Part shown: piece by piece, positions 1 through 7,957 of the stretch
Numbering within the stretch: the stretch's first letter is position 1
Layout: each line of letters begins with the position of its first letter
Source of the DNA: Ahrensia sp.
Lineage (GTDB): Bacteria; Pseudomonadota; Alphaproteobacteria; Rhizobiales; Rhizobiaceae
Length of the DNA: 10,399 nt
Reading direction: 5' to 3'
NCBI GenBank assembly: GCA_003233475.1
Contig: QILU01000010.1
Coordinates: forward strand, 1-10,399
The notes under the pieces: generated by a model
Databases searched by the model: none
What the model saw: only the letters and a program-made list of their open reading frames with translations
What the model was told of the DNA's origin: nothing
Translations under genes and position numbers: made by a program

Positions 1-689
1 TTACGTCTGTATTCTTCTTTGTTGTAGAGCTTTGCAGTATAGTTGTTTTCAAGAGTTTTAATGGCTTCTTCCCATTCGCCGCCAACTGCTTGAGCTTTCA
101 GCACAGCCTGGGCTGCCCACGGGGTTCCGGGCGTATGGGTATTGGCTTCTTTGGCAAAGTGGGCGGCGGCCTCGCTCACCCCTTCCTGCTCTGCTTCCAC
201 ATAAAGCCCGCGCAAACCCAACAGTCGGGTGTCGTCGTTTTTTAACATGGATTCGAATTTTAACCTCGCATCGCCCCTGTTGCCTTCCAGCAAAGCGGTT
301 TGGGCATCAAGCATGGCCACCAGTGGTTCATTGTCTAACAATTTATCGGATTCTTTTGAGAGTTTTCGTGCCAGAGGTGCATTGCCTGCACCGGCTGCAA
401 CAAGGCCACGGGAAAGGGCGGAATAGCCTTTGTCCCGGCGACGGCCGGCCCGCCAACGCCCGAAGCTTTTGGGAGAATTTATAATTCCGGAAAGTACCCA
501 CCAGACCATCATAATAAGTGCCGCAACAACTCCTATGGCAAGAATAGCTTGAAGCAGGGTGACCTCATAGGCTTCGGCATTGTTCAGCCAATCCCACTGT
601 ATGGTTACAGAGCCGGGATTCTCGGCCAGCCATGCAAAAGCGGCCGCAATGATAAACAGGAGCAGGAGAAAAACTGCGATTAAAAACAT
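1..689 (-). CDS. hemY: HemY N-terminal part (partial, runs off the window)
   Basis: This is the first 229 codons of a HemY-family inner-membrane protein; the usual length is around 400-550 residues, so the C-terminal part lies beyond base 1. The start is the ATG at 689-687, with GGAG (complement of 696-699) six bases upstream. Residues 1-20 form a first hydrophobic segment (MFLIAVFLLLLF...), followed by a short periplasmic stretch (AENPGSVTIQWDW). A second membrane helix lies at about 44-66. A basic patch (WRAGRRRDKGY, 79-89) then leads into alpha-helical, TPR-like sequence. This two-helix plus TPR layout is the HemY_N architecture. The protein is historically linked to late heme/porphyrin steps, but its biochemical role is unsettled, and it should not be confused with protoporphyrinogen oxidase HemY of Gram-positives. 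It starts 24 bases after the Mic60-like gene and follows hemD in the same direction, which is the usual alphaproteobacterial order. Confidence 0.9.
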   Translation of the reverse strand, partial: MFLIAVFLLLLFIIAAAFAWLAENPGSVTIQWDWLNNAEAYEVTLLQAILAIGVVAALIMMVWWVLSGIINSPKSFGRWRAGRRRDKGYSALSRGLVAAGAGNAPLARKLSKESDKLLDNEPLVAMLDAQTALLEGNRGDARLKFESMLKNDDTRLLGLRGLYVEAEQEGVSEAAAHFAKEANTHTPGTPWAAQAVLKAQAVGGEWEEAIKTLENNYTAKLYNKEEYRR

Positions 690-713
690 AAGGTGCTCCG
701 GATAAGCATGTGG

Positions 714-2474
714 TTATTGGCCAGCACTGGAAATAAGATAGGATTGAATGGTTTTTGACACCAGCTCATTGGCGGTAATACGAGCCAGTAATTGATCGTG
801 CCACTGGGATGAAACGGTTTTGCCCGCATCCGGCAGGGCCGACCAGGCGGTTGAGGATTTATTCAACTCTCCGTTATTCAGACCGGCGGTGATTTGAGAG
901 ACTAAAGCAGCGGCACTTGATCCCTCCTGCGGTTTAATGGATTTGGTTTTAACCAGAGATTTTGCGCCTGAAAACAACCTTGAAACAATATCGTCTTTGG
1001 GCTTTGGGGCAAGGGCTTTGAGAATATTGTCTCCGGTTGTTTCAAACTGAGCCGCTAACTGGGTGATTGTGGGTACGCCGGTTTCTGCAAACGCGGCAAG
1101 GGCTGTGAGTGATTTTGAATCCCCCGCGGTTGCGGTCAGGGTTTTTATTGAATCGGCAAATGGCAGACCCTGGTCAATATCATTTTTTAAGGCGGCAGCG
1201 GCAATTGCGTTAGCGGCCTGTGCACCGCTTTTTGCCGAGCTTTCAATTTGGCTTTGCAGTTCAGCCAGGGCGGCGCGTTGTTTATTGGCATCTGACGATA
1301 GTGATTGGTCAGTTGTCTTGAGCGTATCAATTCTGGATTGAAGGGCATCAATTTTTTTCAGCAGTTCAGCTCGGGACTTGTCATTTGAGGAATTGCTGGT
1401 GAGCTTTTTAAGCGCGGCTATTGCCACATTTCGCTGGTTGGAGCCCTCAGTCAGTGTTTTTAATTTTGCATCAAGCGCAGAGATGGATTTGGTTATTTCT
1501 GGTGATATGTTGGGCGAACTTTCACCATTGGCTGTGTTATTTGCCTGTTTTTGCAATTCAGTAATGAGGGCACCCCGTTCGCTGGAGCTTTTCGCCAGGG
1601 ATTGATTGGCTGAAACAAGATCATCTATTTTTGTTTGAAGTGTATCAATTGTATTTTTAAGAGCGGTCAGCCCCGCATCCTTACCGACCGCGCCGGTTGA
1701 TATCGCGCCCTTAAGGGCGTCCACGGCTTTATCGGTTACCAGCAACTGGTTTTGTAGAGTTTCCAATTGGCCGTTGGTTTTTGTTATCTGGCCATTGGTT
1801 TTTCTTATCTGGTTTGTCACGGCCTCTAAATCTGATTTACCCACCTCTGGTTTAGTTGGGGTGTCAGGGGTAAGTTCTTTGATGCGGGTGGCAATACTGG
1901 CGTTGATCGCTTCCATATTAATTTCAGGGGCTTTTGCAGTGTTGACCGCTGTGTTTTTCAAATCTTTTTCAAGGCCGGATATGCGGGCTAATAGTTCGGT
2001 CTTTGTGGTGGAGAGGATTTCAGTGGATACATAATTAGCCGAAGAATTCCCGGGGGAAGATAAAACGTCCGCATATTGAAGCAATCCAGCACCACCGAGC
2101 GCCACAACTCCGCCAACCACTGCCGCCCCTAATTTTCCAACAAGACCGTTGTTGTTCGCGGGCACAGGTGTGGGAGTTTTTGAGGAGGCTGAAGCGGTTT
2201 TGCCGCTAAAATTGGTTTTTTTGTCTGAAGACGGGGGTTTGGCTGCTTGTTTTTCGGTTTTGATATTCGGGGTGGTCGCAGAGGTTGTTGATGTTTTTTT
2301 GCTTGAAACGTTTGCGGCCGCGGGCTTCGTATCGGATTTGGTTTCCATCTTGTTGGCGGTCAAATCGATCGTAACCGGCTTCTTGCTTGATTTTGAATGG
2401 CGGGATTTCTCCCGCTGCACCTTGGGGGTGCTTTTGCGAGAGCCGCGTGAAGTGGATTTGGAATTTTTTTTCAT
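714..2474 (-). CDS. Mic60/mitofilin-like inner-membrane coiled-coil protein (COG4223)
   Basis: This is a 586-residue protein from the ATG at 2474-2472. An in-frame TTG at 2510 would add 12 residues, but the ATG opens directly into the typical basic start (MKKNSKSTSRGSRKS). Residues 1-108 are a cytoplasmic low-complexity region rich in Lys, Ser, Thr and Pro. One glycine-rich membrane helix follows at about 111-133 (GKLGAAVVGGVVALGGAG). Residues 155-420 are long coiled coil with internally repeated blocks. The C-terminal region at about 425-586 resembles the mitofilin/COG4223 end (DIDQGLPFADSIKTL; FAETGVPTITQL). Alphaproteobacterial homologues of mitochondrial Mic60 share this plan and shape intracytoplasmic or inner membrane structure. 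Position between hemD and hemY is the classical location for this gene and strengthens the call. Low-complexity sequence makes similarity alone less reliable. The upstream gap to hemD is about 147 bases and could contain its own promoter. Confidence 0.85.
   Translation of the reverse strand: MKKNSKSTSRGSRKSTPKVQREKSRHSKSSKKPVTIDLTANKMETKSDTKPAAANVSSKKTSTTSATTPNIKTEKQAAKPPSSDKKTNFSGKTASASSKTPTPVPANNNGLVGKLGAAVVGGVVALGGAGLLQYADVLSSPGNSSANYVSTEILSTTKTELLARISGLEKDLKNTAVNTAKAPEINMEAINASIATRIKELTPDTPTKPEVGKSDLEAVTNQIRKTNGQITKTNGQLETLQNQLLVTDKAVDALKGAISTGAVGKDAGLTALKNTIDTLQTKIDDLVSANQSLAKSSSERGALITELQKQANNTANGESSPNISPEITKSISALDAKLKTLTEGSNQRNVAIAALKKLTSNSSNDKSRAELLKKIDALQSRIDTLKTTDQSLSSDANKQRAALAELQSQIESSAKSGAQAANAIAAAALKNDIDQGLPFADSIKTLTATAGDSKSLTALAAFAETGVPTITQLAAQFETTGDNILKALAPKPKDDIVSRLFSGAKSLVKTKSIKPQEGSSAAALVSQITAGLNNGELNKSSTAWSALPDAGKTVSSQWHDQLLARITANELVSKTIQSYLISSAGQ
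1768..1809 (-). repeat. 21-bp imperfect tandem duplication inside the Mic60-like gene
   Basis: Two adjacent 21-base units (1768-1788 and 1789-1809) differ at two positions. On the coding strand they encode the heptads of RKTNGQITKTNGQ, residues 225-236, in the coiled coil. Because the unit is exactly seven codons, the duplication adds one heptad and preserves coiled-coil register, which is consistent with growth of the rod by slippage. Confidence 0.8.
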
Positions 2475-2505
2475 GTGAATACGATTTCCAATTGTGCCCG
2501 ATATA

Positions 2506-2528
2506 CCCAAATGTTCAAAACAATTGGG
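2506..2528. promoter_or_regulatory. Imperfect palindrome in the leader of the Mic60-like gene
   Basis: CCCAA-A-TGTT (2506-2515) and AACA-A-TTGGG (2519-2528) are inverted repeats with one internal mismatch and a three-base centre. The element sits 32-54 bases upstream of the chosen ATG in AT-rich, non-coding sequence. It could be an operator or a small mRNA hairpin. I recognise no known regulator motif, and no clear -35/-10 pair could be fixed next to it. Confidence 0.3.
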
Positions 2529-2621
2529 ATATAATAAATAAACTAACGCAGAGGCAGGAGAAGGGTAAAGGTTTTTGTTGAGAAAGATGAATTGGGCTGC
2601 CGGTTTGTCGAAATTGTGAGC

Positions 2622-3356
2622 CTAAAGAAGATTAAAGAGGTGTTTCTCATTTGGAATTTTTGGAAATTGGCACTCAAAACGCTGGTTTTTTTGCAATATC
2701 GTGCAAATATTTGCGCTTAACGCGAAAAAATCAGGAGGTTGGGGCTTGTTGGGCAGTTTTTCCCAAAGAGAAACAAATGTCTCGGCGGTTCGCGGGGAAT
2801 ACAGTAAAACTGCATCAATTTCCTGATTTTGGAGGGCTGATTTAGTAGTTTTTGAAAATTCTTTTAGTGGTACAGCCCGGTAAGTGGGCCAGACTGTGCA
2901 GTTGATTATGCTTCCACCTGGTTGGGCTTGCAATATTTTTACCAGATTATGGGCGCGCTTTTCTGCAGCGGGATAAAGCAAATTACTGGAGCTGGAAATA
3001 TTATTATCAGCCAGCCAGCCGGGGATTTTTTCCACCAATTTCAATGCTGAACCATCAACCGAGCGGCTGTTGATAAAACCAATTTCGCGAGCCGCATCCT
3101 GCGTTACAGCCCCTGTGGTCAAGAGGGGAATTTTCGATCGGTTAAGACTTGACCATTTGCGATTTAGCGCAGGCAACGCATTTACGCTGGTCAGAATAAT
3201 GGCATTAAAGCTTGAGCGGGAAAGGGGCTCAGGAATTTTTGTGTCGAGGCCTTCGATGGCTAGCAGAGGCTCTATGGAGCATTTGTGGTCCATTGCAGTA
3301 AGCGATTTTGCAGTAATGACTGCTTGGGGAAGGGGGCGTGTGATTAGCAGATGCAA
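2622..3356 (-). CDS. hemD: Uroporphyrinogen-III synthase
   Basis: This 244-residue protein matches the usual HemD length (about 230-260). HemD closes and rearranges hydroxymethylbilane to uroporphyrinogen III in cytoplasmic tetrapyrrole synthesis. Visible family features, in order, are the N-terminal ITRPLPQA (5-12), ILTSVNA (54-60), the hinge-side LYPAAEKR (127-134), TYRAV (158-162), VLLYSPRTAETF (183-194) and FALSANI (211-217) near the C terminus. This spans both lobes of the two-domain fold. The start is TTG at 3356-3354. It is forced by the ITRP motif lying only four residues in and by a TAG two codons upstream; GGAAGG (complement of 3365-3370) lies eight bases before it. It begins three bases after the stop of the heparinase-like gene and in the same frame, so translation is probably coupled. 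The Mic60-like gene and hemY follow. hemC, its usual upstream partner, is not in the window. Confidence 0.92.
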   Translation of the reverse strand: MHLLITRPLPQAVITAKSLTAMDHKCSIEPLLAIEGLDTKIPEPLSRSSFNAIILTSVNALPALNRKWSSLNRSKIPLLTTGAVTQDAAREIGFINSRSVDGSALKLVEKIPGWLADNNISSSSNLLYPAAEKRAHNLVKILQAQPGGSIINCTVWPTYRAVPLKEFSKTTKSALQNQEIDAVLLYSPRTAETFVSLWEKLPNKPQPPDFFALSANICTILQKNQRFECQFPKIPNEKHLFNLL

Positions 3357-3364
3357 AGCCTAAT

Positions 3365-3370
3365 CCTTCC
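3365..3370 (-). promoter_or_regulatory. Shine-Dalgarno that fixes the TTG start of hemD
   Basis: GGAAGG on the minus strand lies eight bases before the TTG at 3356 and overlaps the last codons of the heparinase-like gene. It makes the non-ATG start credible. The next in-frame ATG is codon 22, which would remove the conserved ITRP segment. Confidence 0.65.
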
Positions 3371-3405
3371 GGTTGATTTTAAGGGCGTCCAGCAAATCCG
3401 GCATG

Positions 3406-3429
3406 GCCTGATTTTGGGCCTGATTTTGG
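3406..3429 (-). repeat. 12-bp perfect tandem repeat in the heparinase-like gene tail
   Basis: The unit GCCTGATTTTGG occurs twice in direct succession (3406-3417 and 3418-3429). On the coding strand it yields the repeated tetrapeptide in QNQAQNQA near the C terminus, inside a poorly conserved basic tail. A recent slippage duplication is the likely origin. Confidence 0.85.
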
Positions 3430-4256
3430 GTTTTCTTTTTTTGAGGCCGCTTTGCCGGTTTCTTTTTACGCCGTATCAGTGTCCAGCGAACCTCATAGGT
3501 TTTGTATGTGTCTATGGTCACAACGATCTGTTCGCTTTTGCGAGGAAGACCGGGGCCTGCAAATTGGACGCTTTCCTCCAGTGCAATTTTTCCATCTACG
3601 CAGGTAAAAGTCCACGCGTCATTGTCCGGGGTGGCTATTAAAATGGAATGGCCGGAAGATAGCAAGCTGGCGCTGATGGTATGAGGTAGATGGAAGCGTA
3701 AGACAATGGGGACTGCGGCAGTTGAGGGGTTTGCATTAACTGGCGATCCATCGGCCCGGTTGAAACTGTCCTGCCCGTTCAAAGTTTCACCGTCATCGGC
3801 CAGGTACAATTCGCGGCGGTGAATAATCCCGTATTTATGGAGATAACCGTCGTGGGAAGTTTTTAGAATCTGAAACCCATCTGCGTGCTTTCGGGAAACG
3901 GTTATTTTTTCGGGGCCACGTATTAATGGGGAAGGTAGCAGGGCGTGGAGCTTAGATTCGTTAGCGAAACGGCTTGAAGAATCATTGTTTACAGTTGCGG
4001 TGGTGTGGGCCGCGGTTGCCCGTGCAAAAGGAGCATAACGGCGAAAATTGCTTTCCGGCACTCCGCAATTAGCAATAAAACGTGTGGTTCCGCTTGAAAG
4101 TTCAAAAGACAATGCGCCCGCCATGGCACGGCGGGCGGTGCCCCGGCTCAGGGCTTTTCCGGTATCTACCAGAACAACGGTATTGGCGGCAGACAGCCGT
4201 TCATAACCGGAGTGAGGGGCGGATTGCAGGGGCGGCCCTTTTGATTTGTCATATCA

Positions 4257-4274
4257 TGAAGCCGAGGTGAAGCC
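4257..4274 (-). repeat. 7-bp direct repeat next to the premature TGA
   Basis: TGAAGCC occurs at 4257-4263 and again at 4268-4274 with a four-base spacer; on the coding strand this is GGCTTCA-CCTC-GGCTTCA immediately before TGA. An adjacent short inverted repeat, TCAT-ATC-ATGA (4249-4259), overlaps the stop codon. Short repeats of this kind can promote slippage deletions, so they offer a mechanism for the lesion, but repeats this short also occur by chance. Confidence 0.45.
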
Positions 4275-5199
4275 TGTTCCGTTAAACTGGGCCAGATCAC
4301 CATTATTGTGCCTAAAAAACCGCAGGGCAATCATCATACGGTCGATTGCCGACAACAGGACAATTGATGGGCTGATGCCTTGTTTAATATAGGCCTGACG
4401 CAGGGGCAGCAAATCTGCAAGTATGTCCATAAGCACGCTGGGGTTTCGCGATATGTGAACCCCATCCGGCAAAATCTGGCGCTCGATTTCTGCGTCCAGT
4501 TCCCGTGCGGCCTGTTTGATGGATTTTTCTCTTCCGTCTAAACACAGGGATGAAAAAGCCAGCGCTATTGTTGCCAGCAGGCGGGGATAGCCGTCACGGA
4601 CGCTGGGTGCATTGTTATGCAGATACCGGGTTTGGCGGGCCAGAGACTTCAAGAAGTCCCGATAGATTTTTGGACTTGTATTCTTTCCCAATAAAGGGGC
4701 GTGGTAAAACCAGCTGATCAATCGTTTAGCGACGATGTCTGACCGCCAGGCCTGCCTCTCCAATCGACTGCCATGGAGTTCTATCCAGTCGGAAATCAGG
4801 GCGCTGACATTGGCTCGCATCAATTCAGAATTTGCCGCCCGCAGATGGCGCAGCCAGCGGAAAGAGTGCAATTCAGCAAACCATTCGGGGCTTGGAGGGT
4901 GAACAGAAAAAGGGGAATTGCCTTTGGTGGATATTGTCTCAAAGGCAAAGGAAAATTGACCCGCATAAAACTCTTTGGCCAGCGCTTCATCTGCCGGACG
5001 TAAATCTCTGGGAGCCATGGTGAGGCCTAATGGCTGAGCGCCCTTAAAACGCCAACGGTACAGCGGACCCGAACGAACACGGCGCGAAAAACGACGCCAC
5101 AGCTCGCTGCCGATGAGTGCTGGAATGATAAGAAAATCCGGGGCCCGCATTGCTCAAACATCAGGAATTATTGATTCGTTACAATAGAACTAATTTGGT

Positions 5200-6618
5200 T
5201 CAGCCTAAAGGCTCGTTATTTCGCTTAAAACGCGCTGCAAAGAAACCATCGAGGCCGGTAAATCGTTTGGGGTCGAATTCATCGTCAATTGACAGATTGG
5301 CCGGCAGCGAAACATTTTGTAAATGACAGGGCAGGGTTCGCAAGGTTCCCTGTCCGGTGATAACACCTTCGAGCCCAAACAGTTCATCTTTTGTTATGGG
5401 GTCGGCCGTTAGTCCGCTGCCGTTCAAGCCGCAGATATGGGCAAACACATCTTCGCCCTCCTGGCGGTCAAGAGAGCAATTGGCGAACAGCAGGGTGCCT
5501 CCGGGTTTTAACAGGCGGACGGCGGCAAGGACCATGTCTTTTTGCATTGTGGCCAGCGTTTCAATTATTTGGGGTGATTTGGTCCATTGAATATCGGGAT
5601 GGCGGCGTATGGTGCCGGTGGATGAACAAGGCGCATCCAACAGGATTGCATCAAACAATTGATCCGGTTTCCACTGGAACAAATCTTCATTGATGCAATT
5701 GGCGGAAAGTTTTAGACGGTCGAGGTTTTGTTCGAGTCTTTTTAAGCGGTTTTTGGAGACTTCTACTGCTGTGACCTTGGCACCGGCCAGTATCAGTTGT
5801 GCGGTTTTGCCACCGGGAGCGGCGCAAAGGTCGGCTACGTTCTTGCCCTCAATATTGGCGAGCAATTGAGCCGGCAAGTGGGCGGCGGCGTCCTGAACCC
5901 ACCACTCGCCCTCTTTATATCCTGGCCATGATTCAATACTGCCCTTTGTTTTAACCCGTATGCTGTTGGCAAAAAGGGGGATGCCACCGAGTTTTTCTGC
6001 CCAGTGATTTGGGTCAGATTTTACTGTGATGTCCAACATGGGTTCTAACATGTGTTGTTGGGCGATAGTTGAAAGGCGTGAGCGCCCATAGGCTTTTTTG
6101 ATTGTTTTGCGCAGCCATGGGGCAATGTTCAGCAGGGCCAGACCTTCGGGTGACTGGCCGGTAAACAGCGTTTCTTTTTCGCGGCTCATTCGGCGCAAAA
6201 TTGCGTTGCCAAGGGAAGAAAAACGGCTGGAGCGTTTTTCTTCTTTTAGAGCGGTTACTGCAAGATTAACCGCGGCACTGTCTGGTACATCCAGAAAAAG
6301 AATTTGAGCGGCAGCGGTATGAAGGGTGTGGATCAGGTGACGGGCATTATTCGGTAAGCGCCGGTCAAGCAGTTTGTTGAGGGCGAATTCTATTTCTCCG
6401 CGATGGCGAAACGCGGTGGTGGCTATGGCGCGCACCAGCTTTTTGTCTGCATCACTTAGGGAGCGGTAACTGGCGGGGCCGTGATTTGTATCCAACAATC
6501 CATCAAGCCCGCGGCCATCATCGATCACACGGGTAATTATGGTTGTTGCAGATAAACGGGCAGAAAGGCCGGGCTTGGTGTTCAAAATTATTAATGAGCG
6601 GGGATTGCGGTTGAGCAA
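5200..6618 (-). CDS. rsmB: 16S rRNA (cytosine-967-C5)-methyltransferase RsmB
   Basis: This is a 472-residue SAM-dependent RNA m5C methyltransferase that modifies 16S rRNA C967 during small-subunit assembly. Residues of about 20-160 form the NusB-like RNA-binding domain typical of RsmB (DGRGLDGLLD, 34-43; VNLAVTALKEEKRSS, 117-131). The Rossmann catalytic domain contains SAM motif I DLCAAPGGKT (263-272), motif IV DAPCSSTGTIRRHPD (328-342) with Cys331, and motif VI FANCSLDRQEGED (378-390) with Cys381. In this family the motif VI Cys is the nucleophile and the motif IV Cys releases the product; both are present. It ends with the usual GLDGFFAARFKR. The start is TTG at 6618, with AGGA about ten bases upstream; a second TTG at 6585 is an alternative. 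It starts 40 bases after htpX, so co-transcription is likely. Confidence 0.95.
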   Translation of the reverse strand: MLNRNPRSLIILNTKPGLSARLSATTIITRVIDDGRGLDGLLDTNHGPASYRSLSDADKKLVRAIATTAFRHRGEIEFALNKLLDRRLPNNARHLIHTLHTAAAQILFLDVPDSAAVNLAVTALKEEKRSSRFSSLGNAILRRMSREKETLFTGQSPEGLALLNIAPWLRKTIKKAYGRSRLSTIAQQHMLEPMLDITVKSDPNHWAEKLGGIPLFANSIRVKTKGSIESWPGYKEGEWWVQDAAAHLPAQLLANIEGKNVADLCAAPGGKTAQLILAGAKVTAVEVSKNRLKRLEQNLDRLKLSANCINEDLFQWKPDQLFDAILLDAPCSSTGTIRRHPDIQWTKSPQIIETLATMQKDMVLAAVRLLKPGGTLLFANCSLDRQEGEDVFAHICGLNGSGLTADPITKDELFGLEGVITGQGTLRTLPCHLQNVSLPANLSIDDEFDPKRFTGLDGFFAARFKRNNEPLG

Positions 6619-6658
6619 AATCCCACGGTCCTTTTATTGGTGGTTGATTGTGAGGGTT

Positions 6659-7657
6659 TTAGTTGGAGTTCCAGGGCCCTTTTTTTACCTCATTGCGCCA
6701 TTTTCCGGCATTGCGGCCCCAGGTTTCTTTTTGTTTTTGTGGGCTTTGTACCTGTCGTGTCGTTTGCCTTTTAGCAGACCGAGGGCTTGTCGGTTTAGCG
6801 GGAGTGGAGGAGATGTTGCTCTGGTTCCACTGTTGCGCCATATTCTCCAGCTCAGCCACCCGGTTGTCGGTGCTTGGGTGGGTGGAAAACAATTTGTCCA
6901 TGGAGCGCCCGTTAAGCGGATTGATAATAAACAAATGTGCCGTGCCCGGGGCGCGTTCCGCATGTTCATTATCTGTGCCACGGGCAAGGGCTTCAATTTT
7001 GCGCAGGGCGCTGGCGAGATCCAGGGGGTTGTTGCAGATTTCTGCCCCATCCCGGTCGGCTTCATATTCGCGGGTACGGCTTATGGCCATTTGCACAACC
7101 CCCGCCGCCATGGGAGCCAGCATCATGGTGGCAATTGATCCGATCATACCGAAAGGGCCGCGGCGGCCAAAAAACATGGCATAATTGGCGGCCATGCCGA
7201 TCGCGCCTGCAAGGGTTGCTGTAATAGTCATGGTGAGGGTGTCACGGCTTTTAATATGGGCCAATTCATGGGCCAGAACTGCCGCAACTTCCTGTTCTTC
7301 CAGCCTGTCCAGCAGGCCGGTGCTGACAGCAACAGCGGCATGGGAAGGGCTGCGCCCGGTGGCAAAGGCGTTGGGCTGCTCGGTTTCCAGCACATAGACT
7401 TTGGGCATCGGCAGACCGGCATTATCTGCCAGGGTTTTGACCATGTTAATCAGGATTGGTGAGCTTTCTAAATTCACCTCTTTGGCATTGTGCATGCGCA
7501 AAATCATCTTGCCTGAATTCCACCAGGAAAACAGGTTTGTTCCAGCGGCAAACAATAAAGCAATTAACATGCCCGTCTGACCCCCAAGTAAATATCCAAT
7601 CCCCATGAATAACATGGTCATGGCGGCTAAAAGGATGGCGGTTTTTACAAGGTTCAT
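6659..7657 (-). CDS. htpX: Membrane zinc metalloprotease HtpX
   Basis: This 332-residue M48B-family protease degrades misfolded inner-membrane proteins. Two hydrophobic segments lie near the N terminus (about 5-24 and 28-46). The zinc site is HELAH (130-134), with the third ligand expected at Glu197 in [13 protein letters not shown]. Two further hydrophobic stretches (about 140-162 and 168-192) lie between them. The conserved [14 protein letters not shown] (257-270) follows. The C-terminal tail (280-332) is polar and basic and is an extension beyond the short E. coli form; such tails are common in alphaproteobacterial HtpX. The frame is open further upstream to 7804, but that extension crosses the divergent gene, and the ATG at 7657 gives the canonical [10 protein letters not shown] start. 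Its Shine-Dalgarno is weak. It is the first gene of the long minus-strand run, 60 bases from the divergent SDHAF4 gene. Confidence 0.95.
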   Translation of the reverse strand: MNLVKTAILLAAMTMLFMGIGYLLGGQTGMLIALLFAAGTNLFSWWNSGKMILRMHNAKEVNLESSPILINMVKTLADNAGLPMPKVYVLETEQPNAFATGRSPSHAAVAVSTGLLDRLEEQEVAAVLAHELAHIKSRDTLTMTITATLAGAIGMAANYAMFFGRRGPFGMIGSIATMMLAPMAAGVVQMAISRTREYEADRDGAEICNNPLDLASALRKIEALARGTDNEHAERAPGTAHLFIINPLNGRSMDKLFSTHPSTDNRVAELENMAQQWNQSNISSTPAKPTSPRSAKRQTTRQVQSPQKQKETWGRNAGKWRNEVKKGPWNSN

Positions 7658-7717
7658 GGGCTGCTTTTTGAAGTGTTGTGAGGTAGGATTGAAGAATCCT
7701 CCAAGAGTATATGCTAA

Positions 7718-7894
7718 ATGCCGAATTCCACAAAGCCTGATTCGAAAATTGCCAAACAGGCCCTTGCAGAGGCAAAAGCCCGGCGGGCGAAGACTTCGCA
7801 ACAAAATCGGGAAAAAGAAATTAACGGGCGCAAGGGGCCGGAGCCCACTCGCTATGGGGATTGGGAAAATAAGGGCATTGTTTCGGACTTCTAA
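7718..7894 (+). CDS. SDHAF4/DUF1674 family succinate dehydrogenase assembly factor
   Basis: This is a 58-residue protein starting at the ATG at 7718; an in-frame TAA at 7715-7717 fixes it as the first possible start, with AAGAG about ten bases upstream. The N-terminal half is charged and helical ([13 protein letters not shown]). The C-terminal half carries the diagnostic signature [19 protein letters not shown] (40-58), matching DUF1674, whose mitochondrial member SDHAF4/Sdh8 binds flavinated SdhA before complex II assembly. A cytoplasmic role in succinate dehydrogenase maturation follows from the family and was not tested here. Divergence from htpX is a common arrangement in alphaproteobacteria. 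Its size makes it easy to miss in automatic calls. Confidence 0.92.
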   Translation: MPNSTKPDSKIAKQALAEAKARRAKTSQQNREKEINGRKGPEPTRYGDWENKGIVSDF

Positions 7895-7957
7895 TTTACA
7901 ACTTATAAGAGAATTTTACGAAAACAGTTGCAATACCTGCCAATAGGATGATAGGAA

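Larger units (their letters stand above)
3360..5150 (-). pseudogene. Heparinase II/III-like protein gene interrupted by an in-frame TGA
   Basis: One frame of 597 codons runs from the ATG at 5150 to the TAG at 3362-3360 and is broken only by TGA at 4256-4254 (codon 299). The N-terminal half (1-298) is the helical part of the alphaproteobacterial heparinase II/III-like family: SFRWLRHLRAA (96-106), DGYPRL (186-191), LPDGVHISRNPS (227-238), LRFFRHNNGDLAQFNG (276-291). After the TGA the same frame resumes homology at YDKSKG, then SAPHSGYERL, LSFELSSG, ARATAAHTTAT (about 376-386) and HDGYLHKYG (about 433-441), the beta-sandwich part. It ends in a Lys/Arg-rich tail with the QNQA repeat. Compared with relatives as I remember them, about six residues between FNG and YD are missing at the TGA. 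The substrate is unknown; the family contains polysaccharide lyases. It follows rsmB by 49 bases. It may be a pseudogene, a sequencing or assembly error, or a gene split in two; stop-codon recoding is less likely. Confidence 0.8.

Noticed and set aside
2529..2621. Promoter for the Mic60-like gene in the AT-rich gap
   Set aside because: TATTAT-like sequence is present on the minus strand, but no -35 box at acceptable spacing was found, so no specific promoter is claimed.
4254..4256. TGA read as tryptophan (alternative genetic code) or selenocysteine
   Set aside because: rsmB terminates at TGA, Trp is encoded by TGG in all genes, no Cys or Sec is expected at this site in homologues, and the surrounding codons appear deleted.
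6539..7138. Plus-strand open frame of 199 codons opposite rsmB and htpX
   Set aside because: It lies antisense to two strongly conserved genes, has no recognisable domain and reads as a frame shadow.
7658..7804. N-terminal extension of HtpX by 49 residues
   Set aside because: The extension has no family similarity, crosses the divergent SDHAF4 gene, and the ATG at 7657 gives the canonical HtpX start.
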